Shown one piece after another: positions 1-10,191 of a stretch of DNA of 64,000 nucleotides. Source of the stretch: CBDFKU01 sp965248975 (GTDB lineage: Bacteria > Chloroflexota > Dehalococcoidia > Lucifugimonadales > JAGWBF01); assembly GCA_965248975.1 (NCBI GenBank), contig CBDFKU010000020.1, positions 372,001-436,000 of the forward strand. Reading direction: 5' to 3'. The number at the start of each line of letters is the position of its first letter. The first letter of the stretch is position 1. The translations under genes were made by a program, and so were the position numbers. The notes under the pieces were generated by a model, which was not told the DNA's origin, searched no databases, and saw only the letters and a list, made by a program, of their open reading frames with translations.

Positions 1-1881
1 CAGTATCCGCTTGCCTTCCTCCAGATAGGCCACGATCTGGCGGGCCGCCTCTTCGGTGATCCCGGCTTCGTCCACGGCCCAGCCGACGGCCTCTTCCGGA
101 CTGTGAAGGATCTGGTCTATACCGTCCCGGACCTGGGTGATCTGCTCCGAGAGCTCCCGGGTACGTCCCGGGGCCTCGCCCAGCCAGAAGGGGATGCTGG
201 GGGACATGCCCTGGGCCTCCTGGACCCGCACACGGCCGCTCTCGACCCGGCGGATTTTCCAGGGGGTGTTGCCAAGCAGGAACACATCCCCCGCCATGCT
301 CTCAATCGCAAAGTCCTCGTTCACCGTACCCACGAAGGTACCTTCCGGGTCGGCCACCACGTCGTAGTCGGCGTTGTCTGGGATGGCGCCGCCGCTGGTC
401 ATGGAGAACAGCCGGGCCCCCCGGCGTCCACGCAGACGGCTATTAACCCCGTCGCGATGGAGGAAGGCCCCGCTGCGGCCCTGCCGGGGAGCGAACCCGC
501 GGGATAGGACCTCCAGCACCTGGTCGTACTTCTCTCTGGGCAGGTCCTGGTAGGGGTATGCCCGGCTGCAGAGGTCGAACAGGTCGTCTTCGCCCCAGTC
601 TTCGGCGGCGCAGGCGGCCACCACCTGCTGGGCCAGCACGTCCAGGGGCCATGGCGGTATAGAAAGGGTGTCCAGGAGGCCGAGGCGAACGGCCCTGGCC
701 AGGGCGGCGCACTCCACCAGCTCGTCCCTGGTCAGGGGGAACAGGCGCCCTTTGGGAGTTGCCCCAGTGGAGTGGCCGGAGCGACCCACCCGCTGGAGAA
801 GCAGGCCAATCGATCGGGGAGACCCGATCTGGCACACCAAGTCCACCACCCCCACGTCGATGCCCAGCTCCAGGGAGGCCGTTGCCACACACACCTTCAC
901 CTCGCCCAGCTTGAGCTTCTGCTCGGCGGCCAGACGGGTGCTGCGGGAGAGACTGCCGTGGTGGGCCACCACCGCTTCCTCCCCCAGCCGTTCCGATAGC
1001 TGGTGGGCCACCCGCTCCACCAGCCGGCGGGTGTTCACGAACACCAGGGTGGTTCCGTGGGAACGCACAAGCTCGGCGATGGCGTCCAGGGTCTCGCCCC
1101 ACATCTCGTGGGTGGCTACCGGCCCCAGCTCCCTCTGGGTGGGAAGCTCGATGGCCAGGTCGATGGTCCGTGCGTGCCCCGTATCGACGATAGTGCAGTC
1201 GGGGGTGCCGTCCGGGGAGAGGTTTCGGGTCCCCACCAGGAAGCGGGCCACTTCGTCGATGGGCCGCTGGGTGGCCGAGAGGCCTATCCGGGTGATGGGA
1301 TCGTCGGCCAGCTCGCATAGACGCTCGACTGAGAGGGACAGGTGGGAGCCCCGCTTGTTGCCCGCCACCGCGTGGATCTCGTCCAGGATGAGGGTTTTCA
1401 CCCCCTTCAGGCCCCGGCGTCCGCTCTTGGACGTGAGCAGGATGTACAGGGACTCTGGGGTGGTGAGCAGGATGTGGGGAGGCCGCCTGGCCATCTTCTG
1501 GCGCTCGGACGCCTTGGTGTCCCCGGTGCGGACGGCCACCCTGATCTCCGGGATCGATACGCCCAGCTTCTCGCCCAGCTCCGATATCTCTTCCAGGGGG
1601 GCAGCCAGGTTTTTCTGGATGTCGTTGGACAGGGCCTTCAGGGGAGAGACGTACACCACCTGGGTAACGTCGGGCAGCGGCTCCTCGATCCCCTGGCGCA
1701 CCAGGGCGTCGATGCAGGTGAGGAAGGCCGACAGTGTCTTGCCGGACCCAGTGGGGGCGGCGATGAGGGTGTGGCTGCCCCCGGAGATGGCGGGCCAGCC
1801 CAGGGCCTGGGCTTGAGTCGGCTCGGAGAACCTGCCGTTAAACCACTCTTGGATTACGGGGTGGAAAATGGACAGGGACAT
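1..1881 (-). CDS. lhr: Lhr-family ATP-dependent DNA helicase, N-terminal part (C-terminus beyond window)
   Basis: Translating the complement from the ATG at 1881 gives an open frame of 627 codons that runs off the left edge. It reads MSLSIFHPVIQEWF, then Walker A APTGSGKT (about residues 45-52), SPLKAL, TTPESL, the DEIH box (about 165-168), the SAT motif LSATQRP and the late motifs VATASLELGID and QRVGRSGH, followed by the start of the Lhr winged-helix region. This order is typical of superfamily 2 Lhr-like helicases, which act in DNA repair. The full protein is usually much longer, so the C-terminal part is missing. The start is the first ATG after the in-frame stop. Long ORFs in other frames here are shadows. 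Confidence 0.9.
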   Translation of the reverse strand, partial: MSLSIFHPVIQEWFNGRFSEPTQAQALGWPAISGGSHTLIAAPTGSGKTLSAFLTCIDALVRQGIEEPLPDVTQVVYVSPLKALSNDIQKNLAAPLEEISELGEKLGVSIPEIRVAVRTGDTKASERQKMARRPPHILLTTPESLYILLTSKSGRRGLKGVKTLILDEIHAVAGNKRGSHLSLSVERLCELADDPITRIGLSATQRPIDEVARFLVGTRNLSPDGTPDCTIVDTGHARTIDLAIELPTQRELGPVATHEMWGETLDAIAELVRSHGTTLVFVNTRRLVERVAHQLSERLGEEAVVAHHGSLSRSTRLAAEQKLKLGEVKVCVATASLELGIDVGVVDLVCQIGSPRSIGLLLQRVGRSGHSTGATPKGRLFPLTRDELVECAALARAVRLGLLDTLSIPPWPLDVLAQQVVAACAAEDWGEDDLFDLCSRAYPYQDLPREKYDQVLEVLSRGFAPRQGRSGAFLHRDGVNSRLRGRRGARLFSMTSGGAIPDNADYDVVADPEGTFVGTVNEDFAIESMAGDVFLLGNTPWKIRRVESGRVRVQEAQGMSPSIPFWLGEAPGRTRELSEQITQVRDGIDQILHSPEEAVGWAVDEAGITEEAARQIVAYLEEGKRIL

Positions 1882-1940
1882 AGGTCAAGTTTAGCACAGA
1901 AGTACCGCCCCGCACTCCACCCCCCTGTCAGTGGGGAACT

Positions 1941-2001
1941 CGTCATTCCGGCGGAAGCCGGAATCCATGGCCTGACTGGACCGGCTTTCGCCGGTGTGAC
2001 G
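1941..2001. repeat. REP-like palindromic intergenic repeat
   Basis: It lies between the helicase start and the end of nadC. A perfect 8-bp stem with a GGAA loop (attccggc/gccggaat, 1945-1964) is followed by a second imperfect hairpin, and the unit is bounded by inverted cgtca/tgacg. It resembles dispersed REP/MITE-type sequences; other copies cannot be counted from this window. Confidence 0.5.
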
Positions 2002-2074
2002 GAGGTCGCAGAGACTATCAATCCCCTCAAACGTGAACAGTTACTGCCATTGCTCGTGATAAATGAGTGGGCCC

Positions 2075-2926
2075 TTAGGGGAACTCCAGGTCCAGGCTCA
2101 GGTCCAAAGCACTGGCGGAATGGGTGAGGCCGCCTACGGAGATCAGGTCCACCCCTGTCTTGGCCACCGCCTTCACCGTCTCCAGGTTGACACCCCCGGA
2201 GGCCTCCAGGAGGGCCCGCCCGCCCACCGTGCGCACCGCGATGGCCATCTGCTCCAGAGACATGTTGTCCAGCATAATGATGTGGGCCCCGGCTTTCAGG
2301 GCTTCCTCCAGCTCCTCCTGATTGGTGACCTCCACCTCCACCTTGATCGTGTGGGGGGCCCGCTCCAGGGCCAGCCGTACCGTATCCCCCAGGCTGGCGC
2401 CATGGGAGCGCATGGCGGCGATGTGGTTGTCCTTGATGAGGATGCCGTCGGCAAGGTTCATCCTGTGGTTGGCTCCGCCTCCGCAGCGCACCGCGTACTT
2501 GTCCAGGTACCTCATTCCTGGGGCCGTCTTGCGGGTGTCCACGATCTTCGTCTTGAGATCGCGCACTGCATCGACGTACCGAGAGGTGTCAGTGGCTACG
2601 CCGCTCATGCGCTGCAGGAAGTTGAGGGCCGGGCGCTCGGCCCTGAGGATGCTGCCCGCCCGGCCCCGCAGACGGGCGACCTCGCTCCCTGGTCGGAGGG
2701 ACGCACCGTCTTTCAGCAGCGCCTCTCCCTCGATCCTGGGATCCACCCGGCGAAACACTGCCAGGGCTATCTCCACGCCCGCTAGGACACCCTCCGCCTT
2801 CGCCCGTATGACCCCAGTGCCCGTAAGCTCAGGAGCGATGAGGGTGGCCGTGGTGGGGTCGTTGAAGGTCTGGTCTTCTACCAGCACCTGGTCGATGAGG
2901 TTCTGTACTTCGGGGGGGAGAATCAA
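2075..2926 (-). CDS. nadC: Nicotinate-nucleotide pyrophosphorylase (carboxylating)
   Basis: 283 residues, the normal size for NadC (quinolinate phosphoribosyltransferase). The enzyme converts quinolinate and PRPP to nicotinate mononucleotide, CO2 and PPi in de novo NAD synthesis. Recognisable segments are LNFLQRMSGVAT, the KIVDTRKTAPGMRYLDKYAV stretch, GGGANHRMNL, KDNHI, the EVEVTN strand and the C-terminal LEASGGVNLETV and ISVGGLTHS. Together these form the substrate and phosphate sites. nadA lies about 4 kb away on the same strand, separated by the CSLREA protein. nadB is not in the window. Confidence 0.96.
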   Translation of the reverse strand: MILPPEVQNLIDQVLVEDQTFNDPTTATLIAPELTGTGVIRAKAEGVLAGVEIALAVFRRVDPRIEGEALLKDGASLRPGSEVARLRGRAGSILRAERPALNFLQRMSGVATDTSRYVDAVRDLKTKIVDTRKTAPGMRYLDKYAVRCGGGANHRMNLADGILIKDNHIAAMRSHGASLGDTVRLALERAPHTIKVEVEVTNQEELEEALKAGAHIIMLDNMSLEQMAIAVRTVGGRALLEASGGVNLETVKAVAKTGVDLISVGGLTHSASALDLSLDLEFP

Positions 2927-2931
2927 CGACT

Positions 2932-3408
2932 TTAGGTGGCCCTTGCTTCGGCGGGCTCCTCCTCCAGGCTGAAGGGGAACTTCCCGCCGAAGATGCCTTC
3001 ACCGTTGGGCCACTGGTCCCGTGCCAGTTCGAAGTACACCTCGTTGCCGTTGCCGTCGGGGTCCTTGAAGTAGATGCCCAGGGAGATGCCGTGGTCGGCG
3101 ACCTTCTCCACCTCCACGCCCTTCTCCTTGAGCCTGTCGTGGAGCTCCTTCAAGTCCTCGAAGTTGTCCATGCGCCACGCGATGTGGTTCAGCCCGACCC
3201 TTCCTTTGTCCGGCCCGGGGGCATCGGGACCCAGCTGCATCAGGGCGATCTCGTGGGACTGGTCCATGTCCGCCGACATGAAGACGGCGACGCCCGGCCG
3301 GCGCTCGTAAGTATGGAGGCCCAGCACCTCTGCGTAGAACTTCTCCGACTGCTCAGAGTCCCTCACGTATAGATTGACGTGCCCAAGCTGCTTCGGTCTG
3401 TAGGACAT
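2932..3408 (-). CDS. VOC-superfamily protein (glyoxalase/extradiol dioxygenase fold)
   Basis: 158 residues with one paired beta-alpha-beta-beta-beta VOC module. GHVNLYVRD at the start supplies the first metal-ligand His. LNHIAWRMDNFEDL follows, with a second His, and DPDGNGNEVYFEL near residue 130 carries the usual DPxGN(x)hE ending. This pattern fits catechol 2,3-dioxygenase-like or glyoxalase-like enzymes; the substrate cannot be told. It ends 5 bp before the nadC start codon, so the two may be co-transcribed. Confidence 0.85.
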   Translation of the reverse strand: MSYRPKQLGHVNLYVRDSEQSEKFYAEVLGLHTYERRPGVAVFMSADMDQSHEIALMQLGPDAPGPDKGRVGLNHIAWRMDNFEDLKELHDRLKEKGVEVEKVADHGISLGIYFKDPDGNGNEVYFELARDQWPNGEGIFGGKFPFSLEEEPAEARAT

Positions 3409-3481
3409 CGCTCACCTCCCGATGGTTCGTGATAAATCATACCACTTTTCCACCCGTCACGAGGGGAGGGACGGGACAGGC

Positions 3482-6400
3482 TTACATGTCGATGGCCACC
3501 AGAACAAGGTCCCGGACATCCACCACCCCGTCTCCTGTGAGATCGGCTCGATGGTCATTGGGGATTCCCCAGTTAGCGAGGACGAATATCAGGTCGGCGG
3601 TGTTGACTTCACCATCCCCGTTAACATCACCTTGTCGAAGGACTATTTTAGTAAGAGCGTCTGCAGCTGCCGGAGGATCCTCCACGTTGCCAGTATGATC
3701 CCTTGCGATGCTGTAGAAGAAGTAGGTCCGTCCCCTCTGGCCTGTGAAAGTCGCCGACGTGTCTGCATAGTTGTCGAGCCAAACCTCAAAAGGCCCGCCG
3801 TCCTCCGAGACGAAAACCGTATAGTCCTTAATTCCGGAATCTTCGATCCCAGGGTTCACGTCGAAAACGATGGTGGCCTGATTACGGATCTCTGTCCCCG
3901 TGGGAAGGTCGTCCTTTGGCATGACGGTGAACAGGACACTCCCATCCCCTTCCGGTGGGGTGACATTGGGAGGCAAAAAACCAGCCAGAGGATCCTCCGG
4001 CAGTTGGCCGGTCTCCGGGTCGATGGAAACGAAACGCCAGGTAAGGAGGCCGGTGTCCATATCAAGACCCCCCTCGATCTTCACGATGAGGTTGTTCTCC
4101 GGCCTCAGGTCGACCTCGGTGTCAAACACGCTTAGTCCCGGTGGAGGAACTATCTTGGTCTCTCCAAAGGAGATGGGTCCGAGGTTGAAGGTGTTCAGGT
4201 CCATGTTCGCCACGTCGAGCTGGTCGGTAATGAGAACTTCTTGAGCCGGGGCATCGGCCGTCTCCAAGTTCTCGAAGAGAATAGTATACCTTAGAGGTTC
4301 CTTCTCGGAGAGATAATGGGCTTCTAAGACGCCCCGTGACCCCACTTTCTCGTTGGGGTCGAACGAAGTGACGGTCCGTATCACGGGACTCAATACATCC
4401 CATGTTTGCTGCCAAACTTCTATGCAATCTTTATCTCTTATGATCGAGTAGGCACTTAACCCCACGTCAAGGACTAATTCTACTCCTTGAGCCGCTACCC
4501 CTAGTGCGACTCCTACAATAGGGACGACAGATACGAGCTCTGGCACACACTGGACGCCGACATTGATCCATGCGACAAGAAAATCTAAATAGTAAATCGG
4601 ACCCTCGATAAGTTCGAAATCGGACTGGCTCATCTCATAGGCCGCAAATTGACAGTCGAGCCCGGGTGGTAACCGTAGCGCGAAGTTTTTGAGCATGGCC
4701 TTCAAACAGCATTCCCACCCAGCATCCAGCGGTGATTGGAACATCGGCCTGTTCATCCATGTCCTTATTTGAAATTCTCGGCCCGTCGGGACTGTTAGGG
4801 TGAGCCTAAGTACACCAGTGAAGCCCGGCGGGATTACGGGGAGGAGCAGCGGTATAACAACCTGACCGTCATCTGTCTGGAGATGGACAGGTATCTCTTC
4901 CCAATCAACGATGGGCTGGCCATTTGGAAGTGGAGGAGGGGTCCTCTCGAAGCTCAATTCCCAGGTGGAGTCCTTAGGGATACCGCCAATCCAGAGGGGC
5001 ACCCCCACCGCGTCTACGTTGCCGCTGTTGCCGTAGAGGATGCTGAATGTCTGCATCCGGCCAGGCCTGATGACCTCGCGCCCCACGACGTCCACCCAGA
5101 CCAGGGGAGCGGGGGCTGCCTGGATAGGAGGGGGCGAAAGCGGCGGTGGCGGCGGCGGTGGCGGCGGACTGGATCCGAACTCGTACGCCCCAATGTCGCA
5201 GGCCGCCAGGCCGTCGCCGTTTCCGTCCACCGGGCGGGCGGCGTCCCGCTGGTCGGTTTCCGGGCAGCTAGCGTTGTCCCCCGCATCAATGGCCGGACTG
5301 TCTGAAAGAAGGGCATGGGTAAACGTGGGACCGCCGTTACCCTGCAAAGGTCCAAGCTGTGGATCAGCCTCAACCAGGTCACCTGGGGCCGCCTCGAGCC
5401 CACAGCCAGTGACTTCCCCAGTAATGTTGTGACCCAGGGAGGTGCGCGATGCCCGATCTCCTAAAGAGCAGTCCGATCCCGTCGGGGCGGCGTTGCCGAC
5501 CACAATGGTGTTCACCAGCTCCAGCTCTGTCCCACAAAAGATCTTACTTCGGCAACGATTGGCGATGCCGCCACCTTCACCGTTAGCCGTGTTGTGGCTG
5601 ATTGTGCTGTTGCTCAGGTTCAGGCCGCCTCTGTTGAAGGTGCCGCCGCCGTCGAGGCCGGCGGTGTTGGCGCTTATAGTGCTGGTGATCACGCTCAGGC
5701 CACCGAAGTTGACGATACCGCCCCCGTAATCACCTGCCGTGTTGTTGTCGACCGTGCTGCTGGTCACGGTCAGGCTACCTTGGTTTTGGATGCCACCGGC
5801 GGACCTCACTGCCGCGTTGCCCCTGACGGTGGTGAAGGCCAGACTCACTGTGCCGTCGTTGTAAATCCCGCCCACGGAGTCTCCCGCCGTGTTGTCGTTG
5901 ACGGTGCTGTTAGCGACCGTTACCGTACCGTCGTTCCAGATCCCACCGACGTCGTCTCCAGCCTTATTGCCAGTGATGGTGCTGTTCCTCAGCGCTAGCC
6001 CGCCCCTATTCAGGATGCCACCACCGTCGTCAACGGCCACATTGCGCTGATGGTGCTGTTGGCCACCGTCGCAGACCACCTGCTGTATAGGCCACCTCCG
6101 TCTCCGCCAGCCGAGTTGTTGCTGATGGTGCTGCTGGTCACGCTCAATGGGTCGTCGCTGTAGATCCCGCCGCCTACTCGACCAGCCATATTGTTGCTGA
6201 CAGCGTTGCTGATCACAGTCAGCACGCCATCACCGTTGTAGAAGCCTCCTCCGTCGAGACGGGCCGTGTTGTCACTGACAATACTGTTGATTACGGTCAC
6301 CGTGGTGTCGCCCCCGCTGAACGATGTCAGGGTGTATATGCCGCCGCCCGAGGTACCTGCTGCATTGGCACTAACGGTGCTGTCGATTAGGGTCGCGGTA

Positions 6401-7119
6401 CCATTGTTGAGGATGCCCCCTCCCGAAGTACCTGCTCTGTTGCCGTTGATGGTGCTGTTGGTCAGGCTCAGGGTACCGCCATTGGACACGCCCCCACCGC
6501 CTCGGCCAGCGGTGTTGTCTGTGACAGTGCTGTTTCTCAGCACTAGAGTGCCGCCAAGGAGGTTCCCAATGCCGCCGCCGAAACTGAAGATTGAACCGGC
6601 AGTCACGTTGTTGGTGATGGAACTGTCGCTCAGGATTAGAGTGCCCCTGGCGTTAACGATGCCTCCGCCGTAATGAGTGGCGTTGCCGTGGCGGATGGTC
6701 ATGCCCGAGATAGTAACGTTGCTATCTGTAATCAAGAATACCCCGAAGCTCGCCGCGCCTGGGTCCTCGGGGGACAGAACAGGGTTCACTGTGGAGGCCT
6801 GGATAACCGTGTCTTCCGCCCCCGCGCCGGCCAAGGTCAGGTCTTTCTCGATGACCAGCTCGCCGAAGTTCGGATCAATTGTGTAAGTCCCGGCGGGGAT
6901 AATTATGGTGTCGCCATCCTCAGCCCTAGCAATCGCCTCCCGCAGAGAGCAGTCGTCGGGGTCGCAGGAGCCGTCGTTGGTATCGGCTGTCTTGGTGACG
7001 GTGAGGGTGTCTCCCTGGGCCGACGAGCCGCCCAAGCCCCAGGCCAGTACTAGGACGGCGGCCAGGCCTGGCACCAGCAGAAGAACAAACCAGCGTCGGT
7101 GCAGGGCCCTTTTCGTCAT
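3482..7119 (-). pseudogene. Secreted CSLREA/beta-helix protein with DUF11-like and dockerin-like C-terminus, split by a frameshift
   Basis: Two overlapping minus-strand frames (7119-6010 and 6079-3482) form one protein of about 1210 residues. The N-terminal part has a signal peptide (MTKRALHRRWFVLLL), the motif CSLREAI and many right-handed beta-helix repeats of the type NSTITGNxAGxxGGGI. At about 6041-6047 the frame is lost: STISA continues as NVAVDDGGGILN only if one base is added to the gcaat stretch. The second part continues the helix, then has a poly-proline linker, repeat-protein domains (VLITDQLDV, FDPNEK) and an ending with two GDVNGDGEVNTADL-like calcium-binding dockerin repeats. 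Such proteins are usually cell-surface. The break may be real decay, phase variation or an assembly error; an intact protein is possible. Confidence 0.8.
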
Positions 7120-7180
7120 GGCCCCCTTTCAGCCGTGGGGATAAGCCTACCAGAAAGTCCTAGGGGGCGGAGGAGCGGGG

Positions 7181-8389
7181 CTACACCACCTGCAGCATAC
7201 GCTCCAGGGCGATGCGGGAGTAGCGGCTGGTCTCGTCGTCCACGGTGATCTGGTTGACCAGGACGCCTTCCAGCAGGCCGTCCAGCACCCAGGCCAGGTA
7301 GGCCGGATGGATGCGGTACATGGTGGAGCAGGGACACACCACCGGGTCAAGGCAGAAGATTACCTTGTCGGGGTTCTGCTTGGCCAGGCGGTTCACCAGG
7401 CTTATCTCGGTTCCGATGGCCCACTTGCTGCCGGAGGGCGACTCGTTGACGGCCTTGCGGATGAACTCGGTGGAGCCGTCCATGTCGGCGGCCTGCACCA
7501 CCTCCATCACGCACTCGGGGTGTGCGATGACCTTTATGTCGGGGTAGCGGGCCCTGGCGGCCTCGATCTGTTTCACGGAAAAGCGAGTGTGGACGGAGCA
7601 GTGTCCCTGCCACAGGACCATCTTCGCTTTTCGCAGCGCTTCGGGGGTGTGCCCACCCAGACGCTTGAAGGGGTTCCACACGATCATCTCGTCCAGGCCC
7701 AACCCCAGCTTGAGGCCGGTGTTGCGGCCCAGGTGCTGGTCGGGCAAGAAGAATACTCGTTCCCCACGCTCGAAGGCCCACTTCACGGCCGCGGTGGCGT
7801 TGGAGGAGGTGCAGATGATCCCGCCGTGGCGGCCGCACAGGGCCTTGAGGCCGGCGATGGTGTTCATGTAGGCCACCGGAACGGTGCTATTGGGGCCTCC
7901 AAGCACATCCGCCAGGTCATCCCAGGCATCCAGCACGTCGTCCAGGGGGGCCATGTCGGCCATCGAGCAGCCGGCGGTGATGTTAGGTAGTATGACCTTC
8001 TGGTGAGGAGCGCTAAGGACGCAGGCGGTCTCTGCCATGAAGTGGACACCGCAGAAGATGATGTACTCCGACTCTGGGTGGGAGGCGGCGTTCTGGGAGA
8101 GCTTGAAGGAGTCCCCCTGATAGTCGGCGTACTTGATCACCTCTTCTCGCTGGTAGTGATGTCCCAGGATGGTCACCCGGTCCCCCAGCTTTTCCCTGGT
8201 CTCCCGGATCCTGGTGTCCAGTTCCTCGGCGCTCATGTGCAGGTATTCGACGGGGATCCGCTGCCAGCGGATGTTTACCTTCATCTCCTCCTCCAGGGAC
8301 TTGGAGGGCAGCTGGTCCTCGGTGCGGCAAAAGGCGGAGTGCTCTATCTCGGTAATGGGAATGGTGGGTTCCTTGGTTCTTACGGTCAC
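7181..8389 (-). CDS. nadA: Quinolinate synthase A
   Basis: 402 residues. NadA condenses iminoaspartate with dihydroxyacetone phosphate to quinolinate and holds a 4Fe-4S cluster through three Cys. Seen here are TILGHHYQREEV, GDSFKLSQ, the first cluster Cys in IIFCGVHFMAETA, VAYMNTIAGLKA, CTSSNA, FLPDQHLGRN, WQGHCSVHTRF, the HPECVMEV block, and the CPCSTMYRI segment near the C-terminus with the last cluster Cys. The length is that of the long NadA type. The gene lies 6 bp downstream of miaB on the same strand, so the two probably share a transcript. Confidence 0.96.
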   Translation of the reverse strand: MTVRTKEPTIPITEIEHSAFCRTEDQLPSKSLEEEMKVNIRWQRIPVEYLHMSAEELDTRIRETREKLGDRVTILGHHYQREEVIKYADYQGDSFKLSQNAASHPESEYIIFCGVHFMAETACVLSAPHQKVILPNITAGCSMADMAPLDDVLDAWDDLADVLGGPNSTVPVAYMNTIAGLKALCGRHGGIICTSSNATAAVKWAFERGERVFFLPDQHLGRNTGLKLGLGLDEMIVWNPFKRLGGHTPEALRKAKMVLWQGHCSVHTRFSVKQIEAARARYPDIKVIAHPECVMEVVQAADMDGSTEFIRKAVNESPSGSKWAIGTEISLVNRLAKQNPDKVIFCLDPVVCPCSTMYRIHPAYLAWVLDGLLEGVLVNQITVDDETSRYSRIALERMLQVV

Positions 8390-8395
8390 GGGTTC

Positions 8396-9697
8396 TCAGC
8401 CCCTTTCGGCCGACGCCAATACGCCGGCGGGAACGCCCTGGAGGGACCAGGGCCCGGTCCTGGTTACTTCCACATCGACTAAGTTCCCCAAGAGGTCTCC
8501 CTCGGCTTCGAAGAAGACTAGCTTGTCGTTCCTGGTGCGGCCCTGCCACCGGCCCTTCTTCCGGCCGTCCACCAGCACCTCCACCCTCTCCCCCAGTAGT
8601 CGGGAGTTCCTCTCGGCAAGGATGCCTTCCTGAAGCCGGTCCAGGTTCTTCAGGCGGTACTCCTTCTCCTCGGGAGGCACGTCGTCGGGCATGCTCCGGC
8701 CGGCTATCGTGCCGGGCCGGGTGGAGTAAGCCGCCGCGTGTACCTTATCGAACCCGACATCCTCGATCAGCCGGACCGTCCTTTCATACTGCTCTCGGGT
8801 TTCTCCGGGGAACCCAACGATCACGTCGGTGCTGAGGGAAACTCCGGGGATTGTGCGACGCATCTCGTCGATCAGATCTCTGTACTCCCTCACGGTGTAG
8901 CGGCGGCGCATCCTGGCCAGCACCCCGTCGTCGCCGGCCTGAACGGGCAGGTTCACGTGCTCGCATACCTTGTCAAGCTCCGCCACCGCCTCCATGATGC
9001 GCCGGCTCATGAACATGGGATGAGAGGTAAGGAACCGGATGCGGGCGAGTCCCGGAATGGGATTCAGGGCGTGAAGCAGGTCGGCCAGATCCGGCTCCTC
9101 GGGTAGGTCGTGGCCGTAGGCATCCACCGTCTGTCCCAGGAGGGTAACTTCCTTGACCCCACGGGCCACCAGGCGCTCTACTTCGGCGACGATCTCCGGG
9201 ATCGGGCGGCTGACCTGCCGGCCTCGCCTGTACGGTATGATGCAGAAGGTGCACATCAGATCGCAGCCGTGGATGATGGGGACGTGGCTCCTGACCGCAG
9301 GCCAGAGCGGCGTCAGGTTGCCTACGCAGCCCTCCCAGTCCAGCCCCATCCGCTCTCCCAGCAGGTCCAGCAACGGACCGTACTGCTGGGGCTGCATGAA
9401 AGTGTCGACGAAGGGAAAGGTGGCGCCAAGGCCATGGTTCCCGGGCCCAACCATGCACCCCATCAGTGCCACCACACGGTCGGGCCTGGCGGCTTTGAGG
9501 GGCTTCATTGTCCTCAGGGTGTTGGCCACCTTGTCCTCTGCGTTCTGGCGGACCACGCAGGAGTTCAGGACGATAACGTCAGCATCTCCGGGCTTGTCCA
9601 CCGCATGGAGACCGAGTTGCTCCAGGGCGCCGGCCAGCCTCTCCGAGTCGGCGACGTTCATCTGGCAGCCTATGGTCCAGATGTGATAGCTTTCCAT
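8396..9697 (-). CDS. miaB: tRNA-2-methylthio-N6-dimethylallyladenosine synthase (MiaB family)
   Basis: 433 residues with the three methylthiotransferase parts. The N-terminal UPF0004 domain starts YHIWTIGCQMNVADSER and has cluster Cys in GCQMN, NSCVVR and MGCMV. The radical-SAM core has GCDLMCTFCIIPYRRG (CxxxCxxC, about residues 145-155) and STDVIVGFPGET. A C-terminal TRAM domain covers about residues 365-425. MiaB methylthiolates i6A37 of tRNAs reading UNN codons. The family also includes RimO and MtaB; YRRGRQ after the Cys triad and the overall length favour MiaB. It directly abuts the island-side copy of the tRNA-Ser 3' end. Confidence 0.92.
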   Translation of the reverse strand: MESYHIWTIGCQMNVADSERLAGALEQLGLHAVDKPGDADVIVLNSCVVRQNAEDKVANTLRTMKPLKAARPDRVVALMGCMVGPGNHGLGATFPFVDTFMQPQQYGPLLDLLGERMGLDWEGCVGNLTPLWPAVRSHVPIIHGCDLMCTFCIIPYRRGRQVSRPIPEIVAEVERLVARGVKEVTLLGQTVDAYGHDLPEEPDLADLLHALNPIPGLARIRFLTSHPMFMSRRIMEAVAELDKVCEHVNLPVQAGDDGVLARMRRRYTVREYRDLIDEMRRTIPGVSLSTDVIVGFPGETREQYERTVRLIEDVGFDKVHAAAYSTRPGTIAGRSMPDDVPPEEKEYRLKNLDRLQEGILAERNSRLLGERVEVLVDGRKKGRWQGRTRNDKLVFFEAEGDLLGNLVDVEVTRTGPWSLQGVPAGVLASAERG

Positions 9698-9725
9698 GGC
9701 CTCCGACGGTCGCTAGATAAAAATA

Positions 9726-9786
9726 TGGCGGAGGGAATGGGATTCGAACCCATGAGCCCAATTACTCGGGCTAAGCGCTTAGCAGG
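9726..9786 (-). repeat. attL: 61-bp copy of the tRNA-Ser(GCT) 3' end
   Basis: Perfectly identical to 41030-41090. In tRNA sense it runs from just before the anticodon loop (CCTGCTAAGCGC) through the long variable arm, T arm and acceptor to the encoded CCA. The 5' half of a tRNA is absent here, so this is the chromosomal 3' fragment displaced by integration. Confidence 0.93.
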
Positions 9787-9826
9787 TATGCCAGGAATAA
9801 CTAGCTTGGCTAGCTGGCTCCCCTTT

Positions 9827-10183
9827 CTATGGCTCTGGCGTGGAGCATTTGTGGCCTACCCCCGGCGAGCAACCGCAATCGGCAACCTTGAATCCTAATT
9901 TTTGGAACGTCCTCGATGAATAAACCTCACCGGCGATGGCAATGAATGATTCTGCCTGGATGCGCTCGAGCTTCCGCTTAGGGCTCTGGCCATTGGACAG
10001 TATGCTCACCACCTCTTGGTTTCGGGGCATGTTCGTTAAGATACGCCGACAAATCGCGGGTAGGGCTATCCACTGCCGCACTATACGCTCGATTCTGCTA
10101 ACAGGACCCAGTATGACCTCGCCCTCATCCAACTCCCCATCGTCAGGTATGGGCGTATCTTTTATCATTCTGACCTTCTTCAT
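9827..10183 (-). CDS. Hypothetical protein at the left end of the element
   Basis: 118 residues, MKKVRMIKDTPIP start, with an acidic stretch (DDGELDEGEV) followed by a helical region with ILTNMPRNQEVV and a Cys/His-containing tail (CGCSPGVGHKC) that could bind metal. I do not recognise the family. It ends 40 bp from attL and is read toward attL, 8 bp downstream of the repressor gene, so it is probably co-transcribed with it. Excisionase or an accessory of the lysogeny switch are possible roles from position only. Confidence 0.55.
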   Translation of the reverse strand: MKKVRMIKDTPIPDDGELDEGEVILGPVSRIERIVRQWIALPAICRRILTNMPRNQEVVSILSNGQSPKRKLERIQAESFIAIAGEVYSSRTFQKLGFKVADCGCSPGVGHKCSTPEP

Positions 10184-10191
10184 AACCCCTC

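Noticed and set aside
668..1816. 382-residue plus-strand ORF
   Set aside because: Antisense shadow of the Lhr-like helicase, whose real frame has full motifs.
9726..9786. A second tRNA-Ser gene
   Set aside because: Only the 3' half is present; no 5' half or acceptor pairing partner.
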